From: CATOSP01 sp965204715
GTDB lineage: Bacteria > Chloroflexota > Dehalococcoidia > Lucifugimonadales > UBA3495
Length of the DNA: 64,000 nt
Assembly: GCA_965204715.1 (NCBI GenBank)
Contig: OZ242009.1
Span: 2,728,001 to 2,792,000 of the forward strand
Reading direction: 5' to 3'
Shown: positions 42,701 through 50,097 of the stretch, in pieces
How the letters are laid out: each line of letters begins with the position of its first letter
Numbering within the stretch: the stretch's first letter is position 1
Notes under the pieces: generated by a model
Told to the model about the DNA's origin: nothing
Seen by the model: the letters and a program-made list of their open reading frames with translations, nothing else
Databases searched by the model: none
Position numbers and translations under genes: made by a program

Positions 42701-44724
42701 GTAAGGATGACCTTCTCGATCTCGTAGTCCGCGCCGCCGTGGGTGAAGGTGTGGGGCGAGAGGTGAGTGGAGCATACTTGATCCCTTGAGTTGGTCGCTG
42801 TTACCGGGGGATTGTTGCACCCCAACAGGTCGTTGCTCAGCTCCTGCACCATCAGGGTGGCGGACCAGATTGCCGCCGGTCCCGTCGCCTCGTCGTCCCG
42901 GATAGTGATGCGCACCGAGGAGGGGGTGCCCGCCGTGATGCCCGTGGGCAGCGGCGTGCCCAGCGCCACGGTGAAGACCTCGTGGTCGGCGTCCGTGTCC
43001 TGGGCCGTGGTGATGGCGCCGGTGCCGGTGGTGGCGTTGGCGTTGATGGTGATGGACGTCAGCGCGCCGTGGTCGCCGGACTCCGCCGTGTTGTCGGTGA
43101 TGGTGACCGGGATGGTCACCGCGCTGGTCTGGGCCGCCGACAGGGTGGCCGTTACCGTGACGCTGGAACCCTCGTCCACCGGGTTGGGGGAGGCGGAGAG
43201 GGACACGGTGGGCGTGGCCGGCGTCTGCTGGGCATCCCCATGGTAGCGGGCCAGGGCGATGCGCTCGCCGCTCGCCCCGGCCGCCACGATCTTGCCGTCG
43301 GTTTGCAACGCCAAGTCATATGCTACGTCTGCGGATGTGGAGGCAAAGGCGGTGGTGACTTTGCCGTCGGAGTCGAAGGAGGCGTCCAGGTCGCCGTTGG
43401 TGTCGTAGCGCGCCAGGGCGAAGTCGTTCCTTGCGCTGGCGTTTTCGCTCTCTCCGGCCACCACTATATCCCCGTCGGACTGTAGCACCACGCCCCTCGC
43501 CCGGTCATTCCTGGACCGGATGGCGGTGATCACCTTGCCTGACCTGGTTTGTCCGCTGACGACCGTGCCGAAGGAGGTGTCCAGCGAGCCGTTGGCGTTG
43601 TAGCGGACCAGGGCGAAGTCGTCGTTGCTGCCGTTGCTGCTGTATCCAGCCACCACTATATCTCCGTCGGACTGCAGGGCTATGGCTTGCCCTAAGTCGT
43701 CGCTGGAACCGATGGCGGTGGTGACTTTGCCGTCGGTGTCGAAGGAGGTGTCCAGGGAGCCGTTGGCATTGTAGCGCGCCAGGGCGAAGTCGTTGTCGCT
43801 CCCGTTGTTGCTGTATCCGGCCGCCACTATCTTCCCGTCGGACTGCACCGCCACGTCGAAGATATATTCGGCATTGGAGAGGATGGCGGTGGTGACCTTC
43901 CCGTTGTTGCCGAAGGAGGTGTCCAGGTCGCCGTTGGTGTCGTAGCGCGCCAACGCGAAGTCTTCGTTGGTGCCGTTGTGGCTGGCTCCGGCCACCACTA
44001 TATCCCCGTCGGACTGTAGCGCCACGGCTCTCGCGAAGTCATTCCCGGAGAGGATGGCGGTGGTCACCATGCCCGACCTGGTTTGTCCGCTGACGACCGT
44101 GCCGAAGGAGGTGTCCAGCGTGCCGTCGGCGTTGTAGCGCACCAGCGCGAAGTCGTAGTCGCTCCCGTTGTGGCTGTATCCGGCCACCAGTATCTTCCCG
44201 TCGGACTGCAGCGCCATGTCTTCCCCTGAATCCACGCCGGAGTCGACGTTGGTGGTGAGCTTGCCGTCGGAGCTGAAGGATGTATCCAGCGAACCGTCGG
44301 CGTTGTAGCGCGCCAGCGCGAAGCGTTGGAAGGCATTATTCCCGGCCACCAGTATCTTCCCGTCGGATTGCAGGGCTATGGCATTCCCTCGGTCGGAGCC
44401 AGAGCCCATGTCAGTGGTTACCTTGCCGTCGGAGTCGAAGGAGGTGTCCAGGGAGCCGGGGGTGATTGCCGGCTGTGCCTGGACGGAGGGAGGAGTGTCG
44501 TGGGCCAAAATGCTCCCCAAAACCAACAGCATGGCGGCCAGGAGGAGAAGGGGGAAGCGTTGGAGGAAGCCGGAGGCCCGGCATGACGCGGGCCTCCGGG
44601 GGCGTTCAGAGGCTGAAAGTCGGGGGGGGGGGGGGCTTATAGAGGTTAAAACGGGCACGACCGCCCCAATCAGGCGGCGCACCCGGCTGCCGTTGCTGCC
44701 TTCGTCGAACTTGACCCTGAACAT
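39775..44724 (-). CDS. Large secreted repeat protein: delta-60 repeats, Calx-beta and cadherin-like domains
   Basis: A 1649-residue exported protein. After an N-terminal extension of about 50 residues comes a signal peptide (FLQRFPLLLLAAMLLVLG). Seven delta-60-type repeats of about 55 residues (SLDTSF.. ..QSDGKILVAGY.. ..FALARYNADG) probably form a propeller. Two to three Calx-beta domains (TVSLSASPNPVDEGSSVTVT) follow, then two copies of a roughly 230-residue unit made of a short helical motif (MYEWRNDPQW, HTDRWDRALLAFGE) plus a cadherin/Ig-like domain, and a terminal Fn3-like domain. Likely cell-surface adhesin or matrix protein. A run of 14 C on the coding strand lies at codons 33-37 (44622-44635), so length slippage would abolish the product. 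No sortase or membrane anchor is seen at the C-terminus. Confidence 0.85.
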   Translation of the reverse strand: MFRVKFDEGSNGSRVRRLIGAVVPVLTSISPPPPRLSASERPRRPASCRASGFLQRFPLLLLAAMLLVLGSILAHDTPPSVQAQPAITPGSLDTSFDSDGKVTTDMGSGSDRGNAIALQSDGKILVAGNNAFQRFALARYNADGSLDTSFSSDGKLTTNVDSGVDSGEDMALQSDGKILVAGYSHNGSDYDFALVRYNADGTLDTSFGTVVSGQTRSGMVTTAILSGNDFARAVALQSDGDIVVAGASHNGTNEDFALARYDTNGDLDTSFGNNGKVTTAILSNAEYIFDVAVQSDGKIVAAGYSNNGSDNDFALARYNANGSLDTSFDTDGKVTTAIGSSDDLGQAIALQSDGDIVVAGYSSNGSNDDFALVRYNANGSLDTSFGTVVSGQTRSGKVITAIRSRNDRARGVVLQSDGDIVVAGESENASARNDFALARYDTNGDLDASFDSDGKVTTAFASTSADVAYDLALQTDGKIVAAGASGERIALARYHGDAQQTPATPTVSLSASPNPVDEGSSVTVTATLSAAQTSAVTIPVTITDNTAESGDHGALTSITINANATTGTGAITTAQDTDADHEVFTVALGTPLPTGITAGTPSSVRITIRDDEATGPAAIWSATLMVQELSNDLLGCNNPPVTATNSRDQVCSTHLSPHTFTHGGADYEIEKVILTSGPGRNLTIVAKPALPGNLVLVVDDTTWLSLRDAQISRVGATTATLTEQRNIRWRGTDFSWTAGGSATLSLVEPAAGTPTVSLSASPNPVLEGDPVTVTATLSAATASAVNIPLAVTDLSAEPADHGSLSSITIAGGATTGTGVITTAEDDNGSAAFTNEAYHDETFSVALKPGLPAGFLSGDSKTVKINIIDDDAPLPKVSLFAGPDSVIVEGESAYVGVGMSRTVDGDVTIPLTYTPGTAEPADYSGPASLTITRPPSDASRGTVTIPEDGDTGDAQEWETFTVSIDADRLPNWLEAGSYEGNGGWGTSYTFTIHDATPGVGSAGGQNDPCANCGTGGDTGAVGQGQDKYASLIAKMYEWRNDPQWKDHKAHTDRWDRALLAFGETVEDTTLTPMTAAEAQGFADRGWERWVEVAKALRVLQNRAPTVSAAIADVTIVSDSGSYAVSLAGVFDDADGDSLTISAASSDEATATASVSSDGSSLTVTARLRGAATITVTAADSYGGAVEDSFTVTVKAAPAVASAIADVSGLETGDTQDVSLSGVFSDADGDALTVTAASGDDAIVTVSVSSDGSTLSLTGVAEGTATITVTAQDSDGNRVSDTFDAPVARKYNALIARMYQWRNDPQWVSEKPHTDRWDRALLAFGETVADTTLSPMTADEAQGFADRGWNRWVEVAAALRELENRAPTVSASIADVTIVNESGTKEVSLSGVFSDADNDSLTVTAASSDEAKATVSVSSDGSSLTVNAQARGTAVITVTADDGNGGTVEDSFTVTIKAAPVVASAVADLDLKAGATQEEGGAQDVSLAEVFSDADGDALTFTAETSDFEIAEAFLLQGTLTVLAVADGSATITVTAQDSDGNTVSDTFDVSVVGPPTPVSNLSCVAQTGQALFQWDVPEWSGAQVYAYDYDLTRPDGKREQARLQGYPLVRAKGEYQAGQEASISVKAVYELADGSVVYSAAAALACTVAE
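44622..44635. repeat. Homopolymeric tract of 14 G (coding strand C)
   Basis: Fourteen consecutive G on the plus strand, encoding four prolines near the start of the large secreted protein. It is by far the longest mononucleotide run that I see in the window. A one-base change would shift the frame before the signal peptide. Confidence 0.9.
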
Positions 44725-45022
44725 GACCCTGCGGCCTCCTTACTCAGTACTCAACGCTGCTGCGCCCGGCCGGTCCCAGGGGACGCGGCCTCCGGCGGCT
44801 CGGCGCTGCTGCTTGCTCCGGCTCTCCGCGCCGGCCGGTTCCGGTCCGGGCGCGAGAATCCAGGAAAACCCTAGACCATAATCCGTATCGCCATCCATAT
44901 TTTTAAGCATCTCTTTTGTATTCGTTGGTGTATACTTTGTGCCTGACCAGCTACGCGGCCAAGGACCCGGACCCGCCACGCGGTTGACGCGGGACAGCGG
45001 CGGGCCGGGCCGGGAGGAAGGC
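44725..45022. other. Divergent intergenic region, locally AT-rich
   Basis: About 300 bp between the divergent secreted-protein gene and the GAF/winged-helix remnant. Around 44870-44940 there is an AT-rich patch in a GC-rich context, the natural place for two divergent promoters, but no convincing -35/-10 pair stands out. Confidence 0.4.
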
Positions 45023-45451
45023 ATGGAACCGCCGGATCAACTCTACCGGGACTTCGAGGCCCTGCAGGAACGCCTGTCCCGCCTGAGCCAGGCCAGCCTG
45101 CGCATCAACGAGAGCTTGGACGTGGACGCCGTGCTCCAGGGGGCCCTGGACTCGGCCCGCTCCCTGACCGGCGCCCGCCACGGGGTGCTGTACCAACTGG
45201 CGGCGCAGGCCCCCAACGTGCTGACCCACGGCCTGCTGCTCCGGCGGGTGTGCGGGCCGGAGCACGTGGGCGGGGGTTGGCTGCCGCGCAACGTGGTGAA
45301 GAAGCTGCGCCGCAAGCTGGGCGACGATGCCGCCGGCCCCAGGTACATCTTCACCGAGCCACGGGTGGGGTATAGGATGGCGGGGGAGGCGGAGGCGAAG
45401 GATGACAGCGCAGGGATTTCAAGCGTGGAGTTGCCGGCTCAGCTTGAGTGA
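45023..45451 (+). pseudogene. Internally deleted GAF-sensor/winged-helix regulator, in frame
   Basis: The 142-codon ORF joins two ends that belong to a much longer protein. Residues 1-55 (LYRDFEALQERLSRLSQASLRINESLDVDAVLQGALDSARSLTGARHG) match the linker helix and first part of a GAF domain. Residues 57-125 (LYQLAAQAPNVLTHGLLLRR, then VVKKLRRKLGDD and YIFTEPRVGYRM) are the recognition half of an OmpR-type winged helix. In intact Chloroflexi relatives the region between holds the rest of GAF, PAS, histidine kinase and receiver domains. Here it is gone, yet the frame is kept. The ATG has GGAGG 5-6 nt upstream, so a short protein may still be made, but neither domain is complete. Confidence 0.6.
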
Positions 45452-45991
45452 CCCGTGGGTCTCTCTCCCTCTGCCGGTGTAGCCGAAGACCGTATGCAAA
45501 CACGCCTGCCCGGACGGACGGCCTGAAAAAGAGGCGCTGCCGGGAAACAGCCTGAAGGCAACCGGCAGGCTTGCGATGATAGATTGGAAGAAGGGCCGGG
45601 CCCGGCTGGAAACCCCCATTCGTATATCCGATGGACACCGGGTTGGGCTGGCAGGCTGGTACACCGGAAGGCGCTGTGAATTCAGCTTGCAGGAAAATCC
45701 TTGAATTGCTCAATGCACCAAGGAGAGAAGAAGCCTGCGACGAATTGCACAAATACCTGCTGGACAACGCCGATAGCTAATGACCTTAGAGTACAGGACC
45801 CACCCTATGCTGAGATGAATCAGGCTGTGTTCACACAGCCTGATTCCTGTTCATACCGCCACACTTCCTTTGGCCATGCGCTACGGGACACCTCTGCCGG
45901 CTCTGGCCCGGCTGACGGCGCGCCCCCAGCCGGCCGCTTTTGGACCCATCTGTAGACGCTGCGCCAATGGGACTGGTCCGGGGGCCTTGGT
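45452..45991. other. 540-bp gap without a convincing gene
   Basis: Open frames here are shadows with no family resemblance. A 34-codon frame beginning GTG near 45674 (NSACRKILELLNAPRREEA, ending in a TAA at 45780) has protein-like composition and could be a gene fragment. The 13-bp inverted repeat at 45817-45846 is the only clear structure. Confidence 0.45.
45817..45846. repeat. Perfect 13-bp inverted repeat with 4-nt loop
   Basis: GAATCAGGCTGTG, loop TTCA, CACAGCCTGATTC. It could act as a transcription terminator stem, but no T-run follows on either side, so an insertion footprint or protein-binding site is equally possible. Confidence 0.7.
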
Positions 45992-46215
45992 TTAAGCATT
46001 GTCAAAGTCTTCTTTGTCTATACCGAGGTTCCGCCTGATCGCGCTAATCGTTCCTTCAGCTAAATCGCCGCTTCCGTCGTGCTGCTTCCGTGGTTTGGCA
46101 CGGTTGCCCGATTTCCGTTGACCCGGTTTCGCCACACTTCATGCGAACCTTTGGCCTGCCTATCAAAAGCACAACCGCAATTCACGAGCTTTCGAGCAAG
46201 GTCCGCATACTTCAT
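45992..46215 (-). pseudogene. hicA: HicA-like mRNA-interferase toxin, frameshifted
   Basis: Starts at an ATG that overlaps the hicB stop (ATGA). It reads MKYADLARKLVNCGCAFDRQ, AKGSHEVWRN and TVPNHGS, the double-stranded-RNA-binding fold of HicA with its catalytic His in GSHE. It then hits a stop after a 14-bp insertion that duplicates the ACGGAAGC sequence near 46070-46090. In the shifted frame the expected ending follows (SGDLAEGTISAIRRNLGIDK, then EDF). Removing the 14 bp restores a 69-residue toxin of normal length. The toxin is therefore recently inactivated. Confidence 0.75.
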
Positions 46216-46529
46216 GATGCAACGAGAAGAGTATTCTCGTGCAACTGCGAATCCATTGCGTCGTATTTGCGTCCTTCACTGTGCTGTTCATGATGAGCCG
46301 CAATATCCGTCTTGAATTCCGAAATCGTTACGCTGTCTGGAAGTCTATCACCGTGCTCTTTGTAGGAAGCTATGAACTCTTCCGCTACACTCGTCAATAT
46401 CTCGATGGTTTCTTGCGGAGTATCTGCCCATGCTTGACAACCTGGAAGAGCGGGGACCTCGGCCATGAACTTCCATCCGGTATCTTCTGATGGAGGGTGC
46501 AAGACATAGCGCAGGCGATAGTGCGTCAT
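46212..46529 (-). CDS. hicB: HicB-family antitoxin
   Basis: A 105-residue protein whose N-terminal 65 residues (RYVLHPPSEDTGWKFMAEVP, ALPGCQAWADTPQETIEIL) form the degenerate RNase-H-like HicB fold, with the ALPGC motif typical of the family. The C-terminal 30 residues are polar and show no clear DNA-binding helix-turn-helix or ribbon-helix-helix, so they may be altered. I chose the ATG at 46529 because AGGAG lies 8 nt upstream. It overlaps the hicA-like toxin remnant by ATGA, the usual coupling. Normally it neutralises HicA and represses the operon. Confidence 0.75.
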   Translation of the reverse strand: MTHYRLRYVLHPPSEDTGWKFMAEVPALPGCQAWADTPQETIEILTSVAEEFIASYKEHGDRLPDSVTISEFKTDIAAHHEQHSEGRKYDAMDSQLHENTLLVAS

Positions 46530-46714
46530 TTCGGCGTCTCCTGGATTGTATATACCCTGGTTCCACTTTAGCACGGCAACTGACGTTGCGTTATAGAAAA
46601 AGTGATGGACTCTGTCAATTGGGCTCGTAACCGTTCAGACTTGATGAGGCGAATTTACCGGGACGGCGGTTCCACGGTCCCGCTGAAGGACGCTGGCGTC
46701 CGCGGGCTGGTTGT

Positions 46715-46756
46715 GGCATGAAAGTACAGGCATGAAAGTACAGGCATGAAAGTACA
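46715..46756. repeat. Three tandem copies of a 14-bp repeat
   Basis: GGCATGAAAGTACA repeated three times without mismatch, immediately before the transposase-like remnant. Probably a remnant end or slippage product next to mobile DNA. Confidence 0.9.
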
Positions 46757-46785
46757 ATGGAAACGGGACTGGACTGACCAGGGCG

Positions 46786-47030
46786 GGCCGGGAAACCCTG
46801 CCGGCAGTCATTGCCGGACAACAGGGGGTCATCACTGGACTGCGCCAGCGGGTGGAGGGCCTGGAAGCCCGGTTGTCCAAGGGCCTCGGCCCTGGCTCCG
46901 GGATGCCGGGCCACAGGCCCGCCGCCGGAGGCAAGGGGTCGCCGGAGCGGGAGGGGCCGCGCAGGAAGCGGGATCTGAACAGTCGCCGGTCAAGGTGTCC
47001 CGCGTCGCGGGGCCGCCCCCTTGCCCCGGA
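46786..47030 (+). pseudogene. IS66-like transposase N-terminal remnant
   Basis: In one plus-strand frame the sequence reads VIAGQQGVITGLRQRVEGLE and ARLSKGLGPGSGMPGHRPAA, followed by a basic stretch PRRKRDLNSRRSRC. This is the coiled-coil start and disordered basic linker of IS66-type transposases that I associate with Chloroflexi. The zinc-ribbon, DDE domain and rest are missing. Assignment rests on pattern recognition of this N-terminal part only. Confidence 0.45.
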
Positions 47031-47143
47031 GTCCAATGCCTCCGGAATATGCAGGATGGGTTACACAGGATGGACTGCGACGGAGACAATGGCGCAGCGG
47101 GGCTGATGGTATACTGGACTGCGAATCGCAAGGAGGTTCCGGC

Positions 47144-48412
47144 ACGTCTTACGCCGCGCACATTGCCCCGCTCATCGACGCCGTGGAGGGCCGGATCAGC
47201 GGCGGTCTGACCGCCATGCTCAACGCCCTGCGCCGCTGCGCTCTGGACCGGGCCATGCCCCTCTACCTCGTGGGAGGCCCGGTAAGGGATGCCCTGTTGG
47301 GCCTTGCCGTCCACGACCTGGACTTTGTGCTGGAAGGGGACGCCCCTGCCCTCGCCTGTGAGGTGGCCGCTGGACTGGGCGGGGACCTGGTGAGCCACCA
47401 GGCATTTGGCACGGCATCGGTCAGCCTGGGGCCCGACCGGATCGATATAGTAACCGCCCGTAGAGAGACCTACCCGCATCCGGGGTCGCTCCCCCAGGTG
47501 TATCCCGGGACCATCGAGGATGACCTGTCAAGGCGTGACTTCTCCATCAACGCTATGGCCGTGCGCCTTGGAGCGGAGCATGAAGGGCTTATTGACCCGC
47601 ATGGGGGCATGGCGGACCTGGAGGCGGGTGTCGTGCGGGCACTTCACCCGGGCAGCTTCGTCGATGACCCGACACGAATCTTCCGTGCCGCAAGGTACGA
47701 AAAACGGCTGGGATTCAGGATAGACACGGAGACCCTGTTGTGGATTAAAGAAGCCGTGGCCTCCAGTCGCATACGGAGACTGACCCCGGACCGCGTGCGC
47801 CATGAGATTGAGCATATCCTTGAGGAAGGGAGTCCCGGTCCGCCCCTCTCCCGCCTGGCCGAGCTCGGCGTCCTTTCCCGGCTCGCGCCGGGATTCTCCG
47901 GCCTGCCCGCGGTGGAGCGGCTGACGCCGGCGAAGCGCGGGGCAACGCCCATGATGTACCTTGCCGCGTTGGCATATCCATTGACCCCGGCCCAGGTGGA
48001 GATTCTGATTGGGCGGTTGAACATGCCCAACTCGTGGGCCAGGGTGGCCCGCGATGCCGCAGCGCTGAGGGAAATTGAGGAGGAACTGGCCAGTCCCGGA
48101 ATTTCCAACTCCAGGGTTGCCCATTTGCTGTTGGGAAAATCGGAGGACGCAATTCGGGCCGCTGCGCTGGTCAGTCATTCTCCCGCGATAGCGCAACTGC
48201 TGGAGGAGTTCCTGGTCAAGTTGCGTCTGCTATTTCCGAAGTTGGACGGCAATGACATGCTGGCCCTGGGCGTTCCCCCCGGTCCGTGCGTGGGCCGGAT
48301 GCTCCGGGAACTTGCCGACGCTAAACTTGATGGGCTGGTCAACACCATGGAGGACGAGAGGCGTTTCGTGCGTGAAGCTCTCGTCCGGGGAGAGGATAGG
48401 CACGTTGGATGA
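47144..48412 (+). CDS. cca: CCA tRNA nucleotidyltransferase / poly(A) polymerase family (start uncertain)
   Basis: A class II nucleotidyltransferase that adds or repairs the tRNA 3' CCA end. Visible are LVGGPVRDALLG and VHDLDFVLEGD (catalytic Asp pair), RRDFSINAMAV, and DDPTRIFRAARYEKRLGF, then the RNA-binding helical domain; no HD domain is seen. The start is unclear. A perfect AAGGAGG (47130-47136) lies 7 nt before an ACG at 47144 that is in frame and would be a near-cognate start; GTG at 47183 and ATG at 47216 are in frame but lack ribosome sites, and an upstream ATG at 47021 lies in the transposase remnant. Overlaps the next gene by 8 bp. Confidence 0.9.
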   Translation, partial: TSYAAHIAPLIDAVEGRISGGLTAMLNALRRCALDRAMPLYLVGGPVRDALLGLAVHDLDFVLEGDAPALACEVAAGLGGDLVSHQAFGTASVSLGPDRIDIVTARRETYPHPGSLPQVYPGTIEDDLSRRDFSINAMAVRLGAEHEGLIDPHGGMADLEAGVVRALHPGSFVDDPTRIFRAARYEKRLGFRIDTETLLWIKEAVASSRIRRLTPDRVRHEIEHILEEGSPGPPLSRLAELGVLSRLAPGFSGLPAVERLTPAKRGATPMMYLAALAYPLTPAQVEILIGRLNMPNSWARVARDAAALREIEEELASPGISNSRVAHLLLGKSEDAIRAAALVSHSPAIAQLLEEFLVKLRLLFPKLDGNDMLALGVPPGPCVGRMLRELADAKLDGLVNTMEDERRFVREALVRGEDRHVG

Positions 48413-48617
48413 AGAGTTGGAACTTGAGTCGTGCGTGATCTGCGGCGGCGCACTTGATGGAATCCACCAGACTTCGTGCCAGATGTGCGGGGGCAAGTTC
48501 CATCAACCCTGGTCCCGCGACAGCGACATCCCCCAGTGCGGCCGTATCGGCAGCCACGAGGAGGCCCTGGCCATCGTGTACCTCTGCGACGACTGCTACT
48601 ATGGACGCAGGCCCTAG
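48405..48617 (+). CDS. Small zinc-ribbon protein, 70 residues
   Basis: Contains three Cys pairs, SCVICGG, SCQMCGG and LCDDCYY, plus HQPW and C-x-R spacing, suggesting a two-site zinc-binding module. The TTG at 48405 has AGAGG about 9 nt upstream and overlaps the end of cca, so translation is probably coupled. A GTG 11 codons earlier is an alternative. The family is not recognised; a nucleic-acid or protein-binding role is possible. Confidence 0.65.
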   Translation: MDEELELESCVICGGALDGIHQTSCQMCGGKFHQPWSRDSDIPQCGRIGSHEEALAIVYLCDDCYYGRRP

Positions 48618-48636
48618 AGACTGGAGTGATTGAAGA

Positions 48637-49674
48637 ATGCAAGCGGTATATATCGAGTCCCACGGCGGCCCTGAAGTTCTGACCCACGGCGAGCTTCCCG
48701 ACCCGGAGGTGCAACCTGGCGGGGTCAAAGTGAGGGTCCGCGCCACGGCCCTCAACCGCCTTGACCTGTACACCCGGGAGGGAGGGCGCGGTCTCCAGCG
48801 TGAATTTCCCCCGCCGCTGATCCTTGGCGGCGACTGCTCCGGCGAGGTTGCCGAGGTTGGCGATGGGGTCAGGGGGCTTCGGGAAGGCGACCGGGTGATC
48901 GTCAATCCCCGCCTCAGTTGCCAGCAATGCCCGGTCTGCCTGTCGGGACAGGACGACCTCTGCCGCCGCTCCCTGTTCCTGGGCAGCGCCGTTGACGGCA
49001 GCTATGCCGAGTACCTTTCCGTTCCCGCGGCCAACGTCCACGCCATCGGCGGCAGCGTGACCTATGAGCAGGCGGCCGCCGTGCCGACGACCTACCTCCC
49101 CGTCTGGAACATGCTGGTGCGGCGTTTGCAGCTAAAACCCTGGGAGACTGTGCTGGTGCTTTCCGCCTCCGCCGGGGTGGGCACAGCCGCCATCCAGATG
49201 GCCAAGGATGTAATTGGCGCAAGGGTCATAGCCACCACCAGCACCGCCGAGAAGGCGGCCAAGGCCCGGGAGTTGGGAGCCGATGAGGTCATCAACTACA
49301 CCGAGGAGGACATCCGGGAGCGGGTCAGGGAGTTGACCGGCGGCGCAGGGGTTGACGCCGTGGTGGACCACGTGGGCGCGGACTTCTTCGGCCCTGCTTT
49401 CGCCTCTCTGCGCTCCGGCGGACGCTACGGCATCTGCGGCGCGACCACCGGTCTGCGGGCAGAGCTTCACCTGGGCCTGCTGTTTACCCAGCAGAAGGAA
49501 ATCTACGGAGTGTATATGGGGACCAAGGAGGATATGCGGGAGATAGTGGAGATGCTGAACCGGGGCGTGGTGCGCCCGGTGGTTGACCGCACCTTCCCCC
49601 TGGCGCAGGCTGCCGACGCTCACCGCGCGATGGAAGCCACCGGCTTCTTCGGCAAGCTGCTCCTTACGCAGTAG
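48637..49674 (+). CDS. Zinc-containing alcohol dehydrogenase / quinone oxidoreductase family
   Basis: A 345-residue medium-chain dehydrogenase/reductase. The GroES-like N-terminal domain carries the structural zinc site CQQCPVCLSGQDDLC, and the Rossmann domain has VLVLSASAGVGTAAIQMAK, the AxxGxxG-type motif of quinone oxidoreductases. It should reduce quinones or enals with NADPH. Normal family length. It starts at ATG 48637, 19 nt after the zinc-ribbon gene, and probably shares its transcript with cca. Confidence 0.92.
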   Translation: MQAVYIESHGGPEVLTHGELPDPEVQPGGVKVRVRATALNRLDLYTREGGRGLQREFPPPLILGGDCSGEVAEVGDGVRGLREGDRVIVNPRLSCQQCPVCLSGQDDLCRRSLFLGSAVDGSYAEYLSVPAANVHAIGGSVTYEQAAAVPTTYLPVWNMLVRRLQLKPWETVLVLSASAGVGTAAIQMAKDVIGARVIATTSTAEKAAKARELGADEVINYTEEDIRERVRELTGGAGVDAVVDHVGADFFGPAFASLRSGGRYGICGATTGLRAELHLGLLFTQQKEIYGVYMGTKEDMREIVEMLNRGVVRPVVDRTFPLAQAADAHRAMEATGFFGKLLLTQ

Positions 49675-49678
49675 GGGG

Positions 49679-49834
49679 TTACTTCAACCAATATCCGGCG
49701 ACGAAGGTTATGAAGCTGTAGCCCATCTCCGCCTGTTGCACCACGACCAGCCAGGTTCCCAGGAAGAGGCATGTCGCGGTAATGGAGGCCCTTGCGGCCA
49801 GCTTCAGCCACGACTCAAGCTTGTCCAGGTTCAT
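49679..49834 (-). CDS. Small membrane protein, 51 residues
   Basis: A short frame MNLDKLESWLKLAARASITA followed by a hydrophobic helix (TCLFLGTWLVVVQQ) and a second short hydrophobic segment (SFITFVAGYWLK). The ATG overlaps the TGA stop of the upstream 70-residue gene (ATGA), good evidence for a real, coupled gene. Amphipathic N-terminus plus one or two helices; function unknown. Its end abuts the convergent quinone oxidoreductase gene by a few bases. Confidence 0.65.
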   Translation of the reverse strand: MNLDKLESWLKLAARASITATCLFLGTWLVVVQQAEMGYSFITFVAGYWLK

Positions 49835-50043
49835 CCTGCGGGACTTGAGGAATCAGGAGACTCCCGCCCTTCATTCTTGGGCTTGGCGCGCCCCGTAATG
49901 ACGCGGATGTCTTCGATGGTCTCCCGGATGTTGCTGCCGATGGGAAGGACCCTCCACCAGTTTATCTTCCGTCGGTTATTTTTGGGAGGGTTATTTTCGG
50001 GAGTTTGCTCTTTTTCTTCCATAGTCCAAATACCCTTGTCCAA
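49831..50043 (-). CDS. Small basic protein, 70 residues
   Basis: A charged, Asn/Pro-rich N-terminus (EEKEQTPENNPPKNN) leads to RRKINWWRVLPIGSNIRETIEDIRVITGR and a polar tail. The TTG start has AGGAG at 5-nt spacing; an ATG seven codons later has none. It is followed by the 51-residue membrane protein with an ATGA overlap and preceded by the two glycosylase genes on the same strand. No family recognised. Confidence 0.6.
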   Translation of the reverse strand: MDKGIWTMEEKEQTPENNPPKNNRRKINWWRVLPIGSNIRETIEDIRVITGRAKPKNEGRESPDSSSPAG

Positions 50044-50097
50044 ATACGCTCCTGAGCGTCTGGCACACGGACACTAGACCATCTAACCAGGCTCGAC

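Noticed and set aside
43270..44470. Regular DNA repeats considered as a CRISPR array
   Set aside because: They are in-frame delta-60 protein repeats of about 165 bp with no short conserved direct repeat.
44939..45022. N-terminal extension of the GAF/winged-helix remnant
   Set aside because: GGAGG immediately precedes the ATG at 45023, and the extension lacks protein-like character.
45351..45767. Minus-strand 138-codon frame in the gap after the GAF remnant
   Set aside because: Low-complexity Pro/Ser/Arg composition, overlaps the plus-strand remnant, no ribosome site.
46746..47210. A 154-codon plus-strand frame upstream of cca
   Set aside because: A shadow frame of the transposase remnant and the cca leader; the protein-like signal lies in another frame.
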